From: an uncultured Christensenellaceae bacterium
GTDB lineage: Bacteria; Bacillota; Clostridia; Christensenellales; Borkfalkiaceae
DNA: 43,380 nt
Assembly (NCBI GenBank): GCA_910588465.1
Contig: CAJUOP010000019.1
Span: 1 to 43,380, forward strand
Direction of reading: 5' to 3'
Below are positions 8,936-17,057 of the stretch, in pieces. Under the pieces are notes generated by a model. That model was given only the letters and a program-made list of their open reading frames with translations. It had not been told where the DNA came from and made no database searches. Position 1 is the stretch's first letter; each line of letters begins with the position of its first letter. The translations under genes were made by a program, and so were the position numbers.

Positions 8936-8966
8936 AGAGAGCGCAATAATTCGAGGTGCGCTCTCT
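8936..8966 (+). promoter_or_regulatory. Leader hairpin upstream of carA
   Basis: AGAGAGCGC (8936-8944) pairs perfectly with GCGCTCTCT (8958-8966) across a 13-nt loop, 34 nt before the carA ATG. Just upstream lie a weak hairpin (GCGAA/TTCGC near 8884-8898) and a T-rich run at 8911-8922. The intergenic stretch 8799-9000 holds no convincing gene or promoter. A pyrimidine-responsive leader is possible but not shown; the CAGAGAG string recalls PyrR-binding loops only loosely. Confidence 0.35.
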
Positions 8967-9000
8967 TCTTATGTATCAAACAGTTTAAAAGGTAGGAGAC

Positions 9001-10071
9001 ATGGAGAAAAAAATTTACGTAACGCTGGAAAACGGCAAGGTGTTCGAGGGGATATCCTTCGGCGCGGAAAAGGAAACGATCGGCGAGCTGGTGTTCACCA
9101 CGGGCATGACGGGCTATCTCGAAACTCTTACGGACCCGAGTTATTACGGGCAGATCGTCGCCCAAACGTTCCCGCTGATCGGGAATTACGGCATTATCCC
9201 CGAGGACGCGGAGAGCGCAAAATGCTGGCTCACAGCCTATATCGTCCGCGAAAAGTGCGACGCGCCCAGCAATTTCCGTTGCGAAAAGACGCTCGAAGCA
9301 TTTTTAAAGGAACAGGGGATCCCCGCCGTTTACGGAGTGGACGTACGCGAGCTTACCCGTACGGTGCGCGAAGCGGGCGTTATGAACGCCGCCTTCACGT
9401 TTAAACCGTTAAAGGACTTTTCCGCGCTGAAAAGCTATCGGGTGCGCGGCGCTGTGTCGACGGTTTCCTCTTCGAATTCGGAGGAAAAGGGGAAGGAAAA
9501 CGGGCTCAGGGTCGTCATGTACGATTTCGGGGCAAAGGGCAATATCGAACGCGAGCTGTTAAAGCGGGGCTGTAAGGTGATTTCCGTGCCGGCGGATACC
9601 TCCGCAGAGCAGGTTCTTAGTCTGAATCCCGACGGCATTATGCTCACGAACGGACCGGGGGACCCCGTCGAGAATACGGAAGTAATCGAAAATATCAAAA
9701 AGTTGGCGGGCAAAAAACCGATTTTCGGCATCTGCCTCGGACATCAGCTGTTTGCGCTCGCCATGGGCGGAAGAACGCGGAAAATGAAGTACGGGCACCG
9801 CGGCGCCAATCAGCCCGTAAAGCGCCTTTCCACGGGTAAAGTGTTCATCACCTCTCAGAATCACGGCTACGAAGTGGTTAGCAGCTCCCTGCCCTGCGGC
9901 ACGCTCAGCTTCGTAAACGGAAACGACAACTCCTGCGAGGGGATGGACTATCCCGAGGTGAACGCCGTCACCGTGCAGTTTCACCCCGAAGCGTGCGGCG
10001 GACCGCACGACGCAAATTACTTGTTCGACGAATTTATTGCGCGTATGAAAAAGGAGAAAGAAAATGCCTAA
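9001..10071 (+). CDS. carA: Carbamoyl-phosphate synthase small (glutaminase) subunit
   Basis: A 356-residue protein of the family's usual length. It hydrolyses glutamine and channels ammonia to CarB for carbamoyl phosphate, feeding pyrimidine and arginine synthesis. The N-terminal CPSase domain (1-~130) has 'FTTGMTGYLETLTDPSYYGQ'. The C-terminal class I glutamine amidotransferase domain (~170-350) carries nucleophile Cys245 in 'GICLGHQ' and His328/Glu330 in 'FHPEA'. The oxyanion block 'TNGPGDP' is present. AAAAGG at 8987-8992 is spaced 8 nt from the ATG, with a second AGGAG 2 nt before it. The 3' end overlaps carB by 8 bp, indicating translational coupling. It is the first gene of an operon running to thiI. 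Confidence 0.97.
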   Translation: MEKKIYVTLENGKVFEGISFGAEKETIGELVFTTGMTGYLETLTDPSYYGQIVAQTFPLIGNYGIIPEDAESAKCWLTAYIVREKCDAPSNFRCEKTLEAFLKEQGIPAVYGVDVRELTRTVREAGVMNAAFTFKPLKDFSALKSYRVRGAVSTVSSSNSEEKGKENGLRVVMYDFGAKGNIERELLKRGCKVISVPADTSAEQVLSLNPDGIMLTNGPGDPVENTEVIENIKKLAGKKPIFGICLGHQLFALAMGGRTRKMKYGHRGANQPVKRLSTGKVFITSQNHGYEVVSSSLPCGTLSFVNGNDNSCEGMDYPEVNAVTVQFHPEACGGPHDANYLFDEFIARMKKEKENA

Positions 10072-13000
10072 GAGAAGCGATATCAATAAAGTTCTTGTTA
10101 TCGGATCGGGTCCCATCGTCATCGGGCAGGCTGCGGAGTTCGACTATGCGGGCGCGCAGGCTTGCCGCGTGCTGAAAGACGCGGGCGTAAACGTGGTGCT
10201 GTGCAATTCCAACCCCGCCACCATCATGACGGATAAAATGCTGGCGGACGAAATTTATCTCGAACCGCTTACGGAAGAGAGCTTAAAGCGCATTATCATC
10301 AAGGAGCGCCCCGATTCCCTGCTCGCCTCGCTCGGCGGGCAGACGGGGCTTACTATGGGCTGTAAGCTTGCCAAGAGCGGATTCCTCGACGAATGGGGAG
10401 TAAAGCTTATCGGAACTAAGTTAGATGCGATCGACCGCGCGGAGGACCGCGAGCTGTTCAAAGAGACGATGCAGAAGATCAATCAGCCCGTCGTTCCCTC
10501 GGATATCGCCTATACGGTAGACCAGTGCGTGGCGATTGCCGAGCAGCTGGGTTATCCCGTTATCGTGCGTCCCGCGTTCACGCTCGGCGGCGCAGGCGGA
10601 GGCGTTGCCAAGGACGAAGAGGAACTTCGTCTGATTTCGCACAACGGTTTAATGCTTTCGCCCATCACGCAGGTGCTCATCGAAAAGTACATCGGCGGCT
10701 GGAAGGAGATCGAATTCGAGGTGCTGCGCGACAGCGCGGGCAACGTGATCACCGTCTGTTCCATGGAAAACTTCGACCCCGTGGGCGTTCACACGGGCGA
10801 CTCAATCGTCATTGCGCCCGCCGTCACGCTGTCGGATAAGGAATATCAGATGCTCCGCTCGGCTTCGCTGAATATTATAACCGAGCTCGGCATCGAGGGG
10901 GGCTGCAACTGTCAGTTTGCCCTGCACCCCGAAAGCTTCGAATACGCGGTTATTGAGGTGAACCCGCGCGTCAGCCGTTCCTCGGCGCTGGCGAGCAAGG
11001 CGACGGGCTATCCCATCGCCAAGGTCGCGACCAAAATCGCGCTCGGCTACACGCTGGACGAAATTAAAAACGACGTCACGGGAAAAACGTACGCCTGCTT
11101 CGAGCCGACGATCGACTACGTGGTGATCAAGCTGCCCAAATGGCCCTTCGATAAATTCCTTTACGCGGGGCGCGGTCTCGGCTCCCGCATGAAGGCGACG
11201 GGCGAGGTCATGGCGATCGGCTCCTCCTTCGAGCAGGCGATCATGAAGGCGGTCCGCGGCGCGGAAATATCGTTATCGACGCTGAACAGCCCCAAATTTG
11301 CAGAAATGAGCAAAGAGGAGCTGTGCTCGGAATTGCACAAGACGACGGACGAACGGCTGTTTGCGGTGTTCGCCGCGCTGCATCGCGGAATTTCCGTGGA
11401 TGAAATTCATAGCGTTACGACCATCGACCGCTGGTTTTTGAACAAACTGAAAAATCTGGTTTGTTACGAGCAGTCGATCGCGGGCAAGGCGCTCTCGCGT
11501 GCGGAATATGCGGAGGGGAAACGGCTGGGCTATCCCGATGCGGCGCTCGAAAAGCTGAGCGGAAGCAAGCTGCCGCCTCGCCGCCGTGCCTGCTTCAAAA
11601 TGGTGGATACCTGCGCCGCGGAATTTGCCGCGCAGACGCCCTATTTCTATTCTACGTACGACCCGTTGGAGCACGACGAGGCGAAGCCGTTTGTAGACGG
11701 CAGCGAAAAAAAGCGGATCATCGTCATCGGTTCGGGACCGATCCGCATCGGGCAGGGGATCGAGTTCGACTATTCCTCGGTGCACTGCGTGTGGACGCTG
11801 AAAGAGCTCGGCTACGAGGTCGTAATCATCAACAACAATCCCGAGACGGTCTCCACCGACTTCGACACGGCGGACAGGCTCTATTTCGAGCCGCTCACGC
11901 CCGAGGACGTGCAAAACGTGATCGACGTGGAAAAACCCTACGGCGTGGTGATCACCTTCGGCGGGCAGACGGCGATCAAGCTCTGCGGATACCTTGCCAA
12001 AAAAGGCGTGCGTATTTTGGGCACGAGCGCGGACAGCGTGGATATGGCGGAGGATCGCGAACGCTTCGACGCGCTGTTGGAGCAGTTTCAAATCGCCCGC
12101 CCCAAGGGACTTACGGTTATGACCAAGGCGGAGGCGGTCGCCGCCGCCGAGAAGCTGGGCTATCCCGTGTTGCTGCGCCCGTCATACGTCATCGGCGGGC
12201 AGAATATGACGATCGCATTCACCGAAAACGATATTTCGCGCTATATGGACGTCATTTTAGCCCAGCATATCGAAAATCCCGTGCTTTGCGACAAATATTT
12301 AATGGGAACGGAGCTCGAAGTGGACGCCATTTCGGACGGCGCGGACGTGCTGATCCCCGGGATCATGCAGCACATCGAGCGCGCGGGCGTGCACTCGGGT
12401 GATTCGATCGCCGTATATCCGCCCTATCATTTAAGTGATAATATGCTCAAAAAAATCGTGGAGGTTTCCACGCAGCTTGCGCTTTCGCTCAAAACGAAGG
12501 GGCTGATCAACATACAGTATCTTATCTATAACAATCAGCTGTACGTCATCGAGGTGAATCCCCGTGCGTCGCGTACGATTCCCTATATTTCCAAGGTGAC
12601 GGGCGTGCCTATGGTAGAACTCGCCACCAAGATCATGGCGGGGAGCAAGCTGAAAAAGCTCGGCTTCGGCACGGGTTTATATCCTAATTCGCCCTACGTT
12701 GCGGTCAAGGTGCCCGTATTCAGCTTCGAGAAGCTTAACGACGTCAACTCTCAGCTCGGTCCCGAAATGAAGTCCACGGGCGAGGTGCTCGGAATCGGCA
12801 AGACGATCGAGGAAGCGCTGTTCAAGGGGCTTGTTTCGGCGGGATTCAAAATGTGCCATCCCACCAAGAAAAAGCCCGTCGGCGTCTATTTCACCGTGAA
12901 CGATCAGGACAAGGAGGAGGCGCTCTCCATCGCCAAAAAGTTCTCCGACCTCGGCTGTAATCTGTACGCCACGGCGGGCACGGCGAAGGTGATTTCCGCG

Positions 13001-14119
13001 CTGGGGATCGACGTTACCGTGGTAGACCGCTTAAAGGCGACCAAGCAGGTTTCCAAGCTGATGGACGAGGAGAAAATCGACTATATCATTTACACGGGCA
13101 AAACGGACGTAGATTCGATCGCGGACTATATCGAGCTGCATCACCACGCCATTTTGCTCGGCGTTACGCTGCTTACTTCGCTCGACACGGCAAACGCGCT
13201 GTGCGACATTATCGCAAGTAAATTTACCGAAAACAATACCGAGCTTGTCGACATTAACAAGCTGCGCAAAAAGCGCACCGAGCTGCAATTTACCAAAATG
13301 CAGTCTTGCGGGAACGACTATATCTTTTTCGAGGACATGGAGGGGGAAATCACCTGCCCCGAGTCGCTTGCGGTCAACTTCGTCAACCGTCATTACGGCA
13401 TCGGCGGAGACGGGATCGTAATTATCGAAAAGTCGGATATCGCCGACGCAAAGATGCGCATTTTCAATCAGGACGGCTCGGAAGGGACGATCGCGGGCAA
13501 CGCGATCCGCTGCGTGGCGAAATATCTGTTCGAAAAGGGCTACGTCAGAAACGAACGGATCGAAATCGAAACAAAGAGCGGGGTTAAGGAAGTGGAGGTG
13601 TATTCGTTCGGCGGGTTAGTGACCTCCGCCAGCGTCAACCTCGGCAGAGCGGTGCTTGCGGGCGAACAGATCCCCTCGGCATGGAAGGGCGAAAAAATCG
13701 TCAACCAGCCTATGGAGGTGGAGGGCACGGTCTATCAGGCGACGCTCGTCAATCTGGGCGATCCGCACTGCGTTATTTTCTGCGACAAGGTGGACGCGCT
13801 GCCCGTAGAGGAAATCGGACCGAAGATCGAAAGCAGCCGTTACTTCCCCAAAAAGACGAATGTGGAATTTATCCGCGTCGTCAACGAATCCACGCTGAAA
13901 ATGCGCGTTTGGGAGTTGGGCAACGGCGAAACCTGGGCGTGCGGCACGGGCGCCGCGGCGGCTGCGGTTGCGGCGGTGCTGGGCGGATTCTGTAAAAAGG
14001 ATACCGATATCACGGTTAAAGTGCGCGGCGGCGATCTTATCGTAAAGTATCAGTGCGACGGTTCGGTGATTCTCACGGGCAACGTGCATCAAATTTATAA
14101 AGGAACGGTGGAGTTTTAA
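10064..14119 (+). CDS. carB-dapF: Fusion of carbamoyl-phosphate synthase large subunit (CarB) and diaminopimelate epimerase (DapF)
   Basis: A single uninterrupted frame of 1351 residues; CarB alone is ~1070 and DapF ~275. Residues 1-~400 are the first ATP-grasp synthetase half ('RPAFTLGGAGGG'). About 400-550 is the oligomerisation region, ~555-930 the second synthetase half ('RPSYVIGGQNM'), and ~935-1053 the MGS-like allosteric domain. A linker (~1054-1073, charged, no Met) leads to a complete DapF domain at ~1074-1351, starting 'FTKMQSCGNDY'. Both DapF acid-base cysteines are present: Cys1150 in 'GNAIRC' and Cys1293 in 'WACGTGA', 143 residues apart as in known enzymes. No ATG, GTG or TTG occurs in the linker, so DapF cannot easily be made alone. 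DapF makes meso-DAP from LL-DAP; CarB makes carbamoyl phosphate. I know of no metabolic step joining them. The stop overlaps the next start (TAATG). Confidence 0.95.
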   Translation: MPKRSDINKVLVIGSGPIVIGQAAEFDYAGAQACRVLKDAGVNVVLCNSNPATIMTDKMLADEIYLEPLTEESLKRIIIKERPDSLLASLGGQTGLTMGCKLAKSGFLDEWGVKLIGTKLDAIDRAEDRELFKETMQKINQPVVPSDIAYTVDQCVAIAEQLGYPVIVRPAFTLGGAGGGVAKDEEELRLISHNGLMLSPITQVLIEKYIGGWKEIEFEVLRDSAGNVITVCSMENFDPVGVHTGDSIVIAPAVTLSDKEYQMLRSASLNIITELGIEGGCNCQFALHPESFEYAVIEVNPRVSRSSALASKATGYPIAKVATKIALGYTLDEIKNDVTGKTYACFEPTIDYVVIKLPKWPFDKFLYAGRGLGSRMKATGEVMAIGSSFEQAIMKAVRGAEISLSTLNSPKFAEMSKEELCSELHKTTDERLFAVFAALHRGISVDEIHSVTTIDRWFLNKLKNLVCYEQSIAGKALSRAEYAEGKRLGYPDAALEKLSGSKLPPRRRACFKMVDTCAAEFAAQTPYFYSTYDPLEHDEAKPFVDGSEKKRIIVIGSGPIRIGQGIEFDYSSVHCVWTLKELGYEVVIINNNPETVSTDFDTADRLYFEPLTPEDVQNVIDVEKPYGVVITFGGQTAIKLCGYLAKKGVRILGTSADSVDMAEDRERFDALLEQFQIARPKGLTVMTKAEAVAAAEKLGYPVLLRPSYVIGGQNMTIAFTENDISRYMDVILAQHIENPVLCDKYLMGTELEVDAISDGADVLIPGIMQHIERAGVHSGDSIAVYPPYHLSDNMLKKIVEVSTQLALSLKTKGLINIQYLIYNNQLYVIEVNPRASRTIPYISKVTGVPMVELATKIMAGSKLKKLGFGTGLYPNSPYVAVKVPVFSFEKLNDVNSQLGPEMKSTGEVLGIGKTIEEALFKGLVSAGFKMCHPTKKKPVGVYFTVNDQDKEEALSIAKKFSDLGCNLYATAGTAKVISALGIDVTVVDRLKATKQVSKLMDEEKIDYIIYTGKTDVDSIADYIELHHHAILLGVTLLTSLDTANALCDIIASKFTENNTELVDINKLRKKRTELQFTKMQSCGNDYIFFEDMEGEITCPESLAVNFVNRHYGIGGDGIVIIEKSDIADAKMRIFNQDGSEGTIAGNAIRCVAKYLFEKGYVRNERIEIETKSGVKEVEVYSFGGLVTSASVNLGRAVLAGEQIPSAWKGEKIVNQPMEVEGTVYQATLVNLGDPHCVIFCDKVDALPVEEIGPKIESSRYFPKKTNVEFIRVVNESTLKMRVWELGNGETWACGTGAAAAAVAAVLGGFCKKDTDITVKVRGGDLIVKYQCDGSVILTGNVHQIYKGTVEF

Positions 14120-14745
14120 TGGCGCGCGACGCACTGTATGAAGAGAGCGCGAGATCTCAGCGGGAAAGCTCGGAAGCAAAAATGTACACGGTCTTTTACG
14201 TGCTGGAAATTATCTTTTTGACGGCTGCGGTCATTCAGCTTCTCATATTTTTTACGATCCAGCTGCCCTACGTCATCGGCTACACGCCCGAGGAGGGAAA
14301 ACCCCCGATCGCCTGGACGGAACGCCTGATCGGCGCGCTGATCAATTTAATTCCCATTGTGTGCTGTCTGGCGGGCTGGTTTCTCTTTCATCGCTTTAAA
14401 CGACGCTACAACGCGAGCTTCGATTATCTCTTCGTCGAGGACGAGCTTCGCATCACAAAAGTGTTCAACAACAAGCGCAGAAAGCATCTCGTCAAATTAC
14501 AGGCGGATAAAATTCTGCAAATCGGCTATTGCGACAAGGAATCCTTCCTGCGCGTTACGGGGGGAATGGACAGGCGGTCGGTCAAGTATATGACGCCCAA
14601 TCGCGAGCCGTCGGAAGAAAAGCTGTTTTTATATATTCTGTATAGTTCGCCGGTGGGCAAAACAGTGTATGTGATCGAGTGCAGGGAAAAGATGCTCGAA
14701 TATCTGGTGCTTGCGGCGGGCAGGAACAAATTCGAACGGCAATGA
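14119..14745 (+). CDS. Uncharacterised two-helix membrane protein
   Basis: A 208-residue protein I do not recognise by name. Two hydrophobic helices lie at ~23-48 and ~68-92, joined by a short 'YTPEEGKPP' loop. A soluble C-terminal domain (~95-208) follows, with alternating strands such as 'DYLFVEDELRITKVF' and 'KTVYVIECREKMLEYL'. The basic 'FKRRYN' and 'NNKRRKH' stretches after helix 2 suggest that this domain is cytoplasmic. It resembles small membrane proteins common in Clostridia with a PH-like C-terminal fold, but that is inference. Its ATG overlaps the carB-dapF stop by one base and its TGA overlaps the nifZ start by 4, so it is translationally coupled within the operon. No function can be assigned. 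Confidence 0.8.
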   Translation: MARDALYEESARSQRESSEAKMYTVFYVLEIIFLTAAVIQLLIFFTIQLPYVIGYTPEEGKPPIAWTERLIGALINLIPIVCCLAGWFLFHRFKRRYNASFDYLFVEDELRITKVFNNKRRKHLVKLQADKILQIGYCDKESFLRVTGGMDRRSVKYMTPNREPSEEKLFLYILYSSPVGKTVYVIECREKMLEYLVLAAGRNKFERQ

Positions 14746-15860
14746 TATATCTGGATCATGCGGCGACGACGCGCCCGAACGCGCGGGCGTTGGAGCGCGC
14801 GGGCGTATTTTATCAAACGACCTGGTTTAATCCTTCGGCGCTATACGCAGGCGGAACGGAGGCGGCAAGGGCGGTAAGGGCGGCAAGGGAGTCTTTACTC
14901 TCGCGCATTGCCGATCCTTTCGTGCACGAACTCGTGTTTACCTCGGGCGGAACGGAAGCGGACAATCAGGCGATTTTCTGCGGCGCAAAACGCGGGAACG
15001 CCGTCGCGACGCTCGGCGAACATTCGGCGGTATTTTCCGCCTTTAAAGAATTAAAGGGACGCGGCGTCGAACCGCGTTTCGCTCCGCTCTGCGCGGACGG
15101 AAGCGTGAACGGCGAGGAGCTGCTGCGGCTGGTCGACGAAAAGACCTCCTTCGTATCCGTCGTGCACGTCAACAGCGAAACGGGCGCGGTGAACGATATC
15201 TGCGCGCTTTCCAAAGCGGTCAAGCAAAAAAATCCGCGCACGCTGTTCCACAGCGACGGCGTGCAAGCGTTCGGAAAAATTCCCGTAAGACTGCCCAAGG
15301 AAATCGACCTTTATTCGGTCAGTGCGCATAAAATCGGCGGGGTCAAGGGGGTCGGCGCGCTGTATAAGGCGAAAAGTCTCCGCAGCTTCACCTATCAGTT
15401 CGGGGGCGGGCAGGAGTCGGATTTTCGCAGCGGAACGGAAAACGTGTTCGGCATTTGCTGCTTCTCTTACGCCGCAGAAGAAGTTTTCTCCGAATTGCCG
15501 GTTAACGAGGAGAGAGTCGCGGCGCTTCGCGAGCTGCTGTTCTCGCGGTTGGATCAGGAAATTTTCACCCGCCTTTCGTCGGAACGGGGCACGCCCTATA
15601 TTTTAACGGTTTCCGCAAAGGGATTGCGCGGGGCGGTGCTGCAACAGCTCCTCTCGGCACAGGGCGTTTTTGCGGGCACGGGCAGCGCGTGCTCTTCCAA
15701 GAAGCCGTTCAGCAGAGTTTTGGAGGCGTGCGGCTATCCGCAGGAAACGCTGTACGGTGTGTTACGGTTTAGTTTTTCGCCGCAAACGACGGAAGAAGAG
15801 GTGCTCGCGGGCGCGGAAATAATCAACCGCGCGGCGAGGGAGTTGAAATCGAGGTTATAA
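14742..15860 (+). CDS. nifZ: Cysteine desulfurase, NifZ type (ThiI partner)
   Basis: A 372-residue class V PLP enzyme that removes sulfur from cysteine and carries it as a persulfide. The ATG at 14742 gives the standard N-terminus 'MIYLDHAATTRPN' and overlaps the previous stop as ATGA. The PLP lysine is Lys197 in 'SAHKIGG'; the persulfide cysteine is Cys317 in 'GTGSACSS', within the mobile loop. 'SGGTEADNQAI' (68-78) is the cofactor phosphate-binding region. The next gene, thiI, begins 2 nt after its stop. In Bacillus the NifZ-ThiI pair makes 4-thiouridine at tRNA position 8, and that pairing is the basis for the symbol. An IscS-like role in Fe-S assembly cannot be excluded, but no iscU or sufU is nearby. 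Confidence 0.92.
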   Translation: MIYLDHAATTRPNARALERAGVFYQTTWFNPSALYAGGTEAARAVRAARESLLSRIADPFVHELVFTSGGTEADNQAIFCGAKRGNAVATLGEHSAVFSAFKELKGRGVEPRFAPLCADGSVNGEELLRLVDEKTSFVSVVHVNSETGAVNDICALSKAVKQKNPRTLFHSDGVQAFGKIPVRLPKEIDLYSVSAHKIGGVKGVGALYKAKSLRSFTYQFGGGQESDFRSGTENVFGICCFSYAAEEVFSELPVNEERVAALRELLFSRLDQEIFTRLSSERGTPYILTVSAKGLRGAVLQQLLSAQGVFAGTGSACSSKKPFSRVLEACGYPQETLYGVLRFSFSPQTTEEEVLAGAEIINRAARELKSRL

Positions 15861-15861
15861 T

Positions 15862-17013
15862 ATGGAATCGGTCGTAATCATCCGCTATGCGGAAATACAT
15901 TTAAAGGGCAAAAACCGCGGCTATTTCGAGCGCGTGTTTACCGTAAATATCGAGCGCGCGCTGCGCGGAATTTCGCACGAGCTGCACCGCATCGGCGGGC
16001 GTTATCTCATTGCGGACTTTCGGCAGGATTGCGCGGAGGAGATTCTTTCCCGTCTTTCGCGCGTGTTCGGGATCCATTCTTATTCACTCGGCTATTTAAC
16101 GGAAAACTCCGTGGAAGAAATTTACTGCGCCGCGCAGATCGTGGCACCGCAGTCGGGCAGCTTTAAGGTGGAAACACACCGCGCCGATAAAAAATACCCG
16201 CTCACTTCCATGGAGCTGAACGCAGAAATCGGGGCGAAGCTGTTAAGCGAGCGAAAGGGGCTTTCGGTAGACGTGCACGCGCCGCAGCACTACGTATATA
16301 TCGACGTGCGCGAGAACGGAAAAGCGCTTGTGTTCGGCAGCTTTTTGCAGGGCGCGGGCGGAATGCCCGTCGGGACATCGGGCAAGGGCTTGCTGCTCAT
16401 CTCGGGCGGGATCGACTCTCCCGTGGCGGGACATATGCTTGCCAAGCGCGGCATGACCGTAGAGCTGCTGCATTTTCACAGCTATCCTTATACTAACGAA
16501 CAGGCAAAAGAAAAGGTAATAGAGCTTTCCAGGGAGCTTGCGCCCTATACGGGCACGCGCAAGCTTTCCACGGTGAGCGTAACCAAAATACAGGAGGAAA
16601 TCCACGCGAAGTGCGCCGCCGAATTAAACGTGACCCTTTTGCGCCGCTTTATGTTCCGCATTGCGGAGCGCGTGGCAAAGCGAGAAGGGGACGCGTGTAT
16701 TATTACGGGCGAAAGTCTGGGACAGGTCGCCAGCCAGACCATCGAGGGAATGACCTCCTCGAACGCCGTCGTCTCGCTTCCCGTACTTCGTCCGCTGGTG
16801 GGATTCGACAAGGACGAAATTATCGAGCGCTCCAAAAAAATCGGCACCTTCGAAACCTCGGTGCTTCCCTTCGAGGATTGCTGCACCGTGTTTCTGCCCG
16901 ACTTTCCCGCTACGAAGCCGAAGCTTTCGTTTATCGAGGCGGAGGAGAGCAAGTTAAACGTAGAGGAGTTGGTGCAAAACGCTCTTTCTACGCTGGAAAC
17001 GATTTCCTTTTAA
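15862..17013 (+). CDS. thiI: tRNA 4-thiouridine sulfurtransferase ThiI (short, without rhodanese domain)
   Basis: A 383-residue protein matching the short Firmicutes ThiI. The N-terminal ferredoxin-like region starts 'VVIIRYAEIHLKGKNRGYFE'. The THUMP RNA-binding domain spans ~60-165 and the adenylating PP-loop 'SGGIDSPV' is at 181-188. The enzyme adenylates U8 of tRNA and inserts sulfur. The rhodanese domain of the E. coli protein is absent, as in Bacillus, so sulfur must come directly from the upstream NifZ-like desulfurase. The conserved 'GESLGQVASQT' block and the cysteine pair in 'EDCCTVF' are present. One base separates it from nifZ. It is the last gene of the operon and is followed by a strong terminator. 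Confidence 0.96.
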   Translation: MESVVIIRYAEIHLKGKNRGYFERVFTVNIERALRGISHELHRIGGRYLIADFRQDCAEEILSRLSRVFGIHSYSLGYLTENSVEEIYCAAQIVAPQSGSFKVETHRADKKYPLTSMELNAEIGAKLLSERKGLSVDVHAPQHYVYIDVRENGKALVFGSFLQGAGGMPVGTSGKGLLLISGGIDSPVAGHMLAKRGMTVELLHFHSYPYTNEQAKEKVIELSRELAPYTGTRKLSTVSVTKIQEEIHAKCAAELNVTLLRRFMFRIAERVAKREGDACIITGESLGQVASQTIEGMTSSNAVVSLPVLRPLVGFDKDEIIERSKKIGTFETSVLPFEDCCTVFLPDFPATKPKLSFIEAEESKLNVEELVQNALSTLETISF

Positions 17014-17023
17014 AACAAGCAAC

Positions 17024-17054
17024 AAAACGGCGCGGCTTATGCCGCGCCGTTTTT
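17024..17054. terminator. Strong bidirectional terminator between thiI and the class A PBP gene
   Basis: A 13-bp perfect stem, AAAACGGCGCGGC (17024-17036) with GCCGCGCCGTTTT (17041-17053), loop TTAT. It lies between convergent genes and has A/T runs on both sides. Confidence 0.93.
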
Positions 17055-17057
17055 CCG

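Noticed and set aside
8812..8949. 45-codon open frame between the thioesterase gene and carA
   Set aside because: It has an ATG but no clear ribosome site or hydrophobic/structural signature, and it runs through the T-rich run and into the leader hairpin. A leader peptide cannot be excluded but is not supported.
8799..9000. A PyrR-binding attenuator before carA
   Set aside because: Only a short CAGAGAG match is seen; the conserved loop and the terminator/antiterminator set are not convincing, so it is reported only as an unassigned leader hairpin.
11273..12091. 272-codon minus-strand frame opposite carB
   Set aside because: The plus strand is unambiguous CarB here. The antisense translation has no recognisable motif and low-complexity Arg/Leu/Val content.
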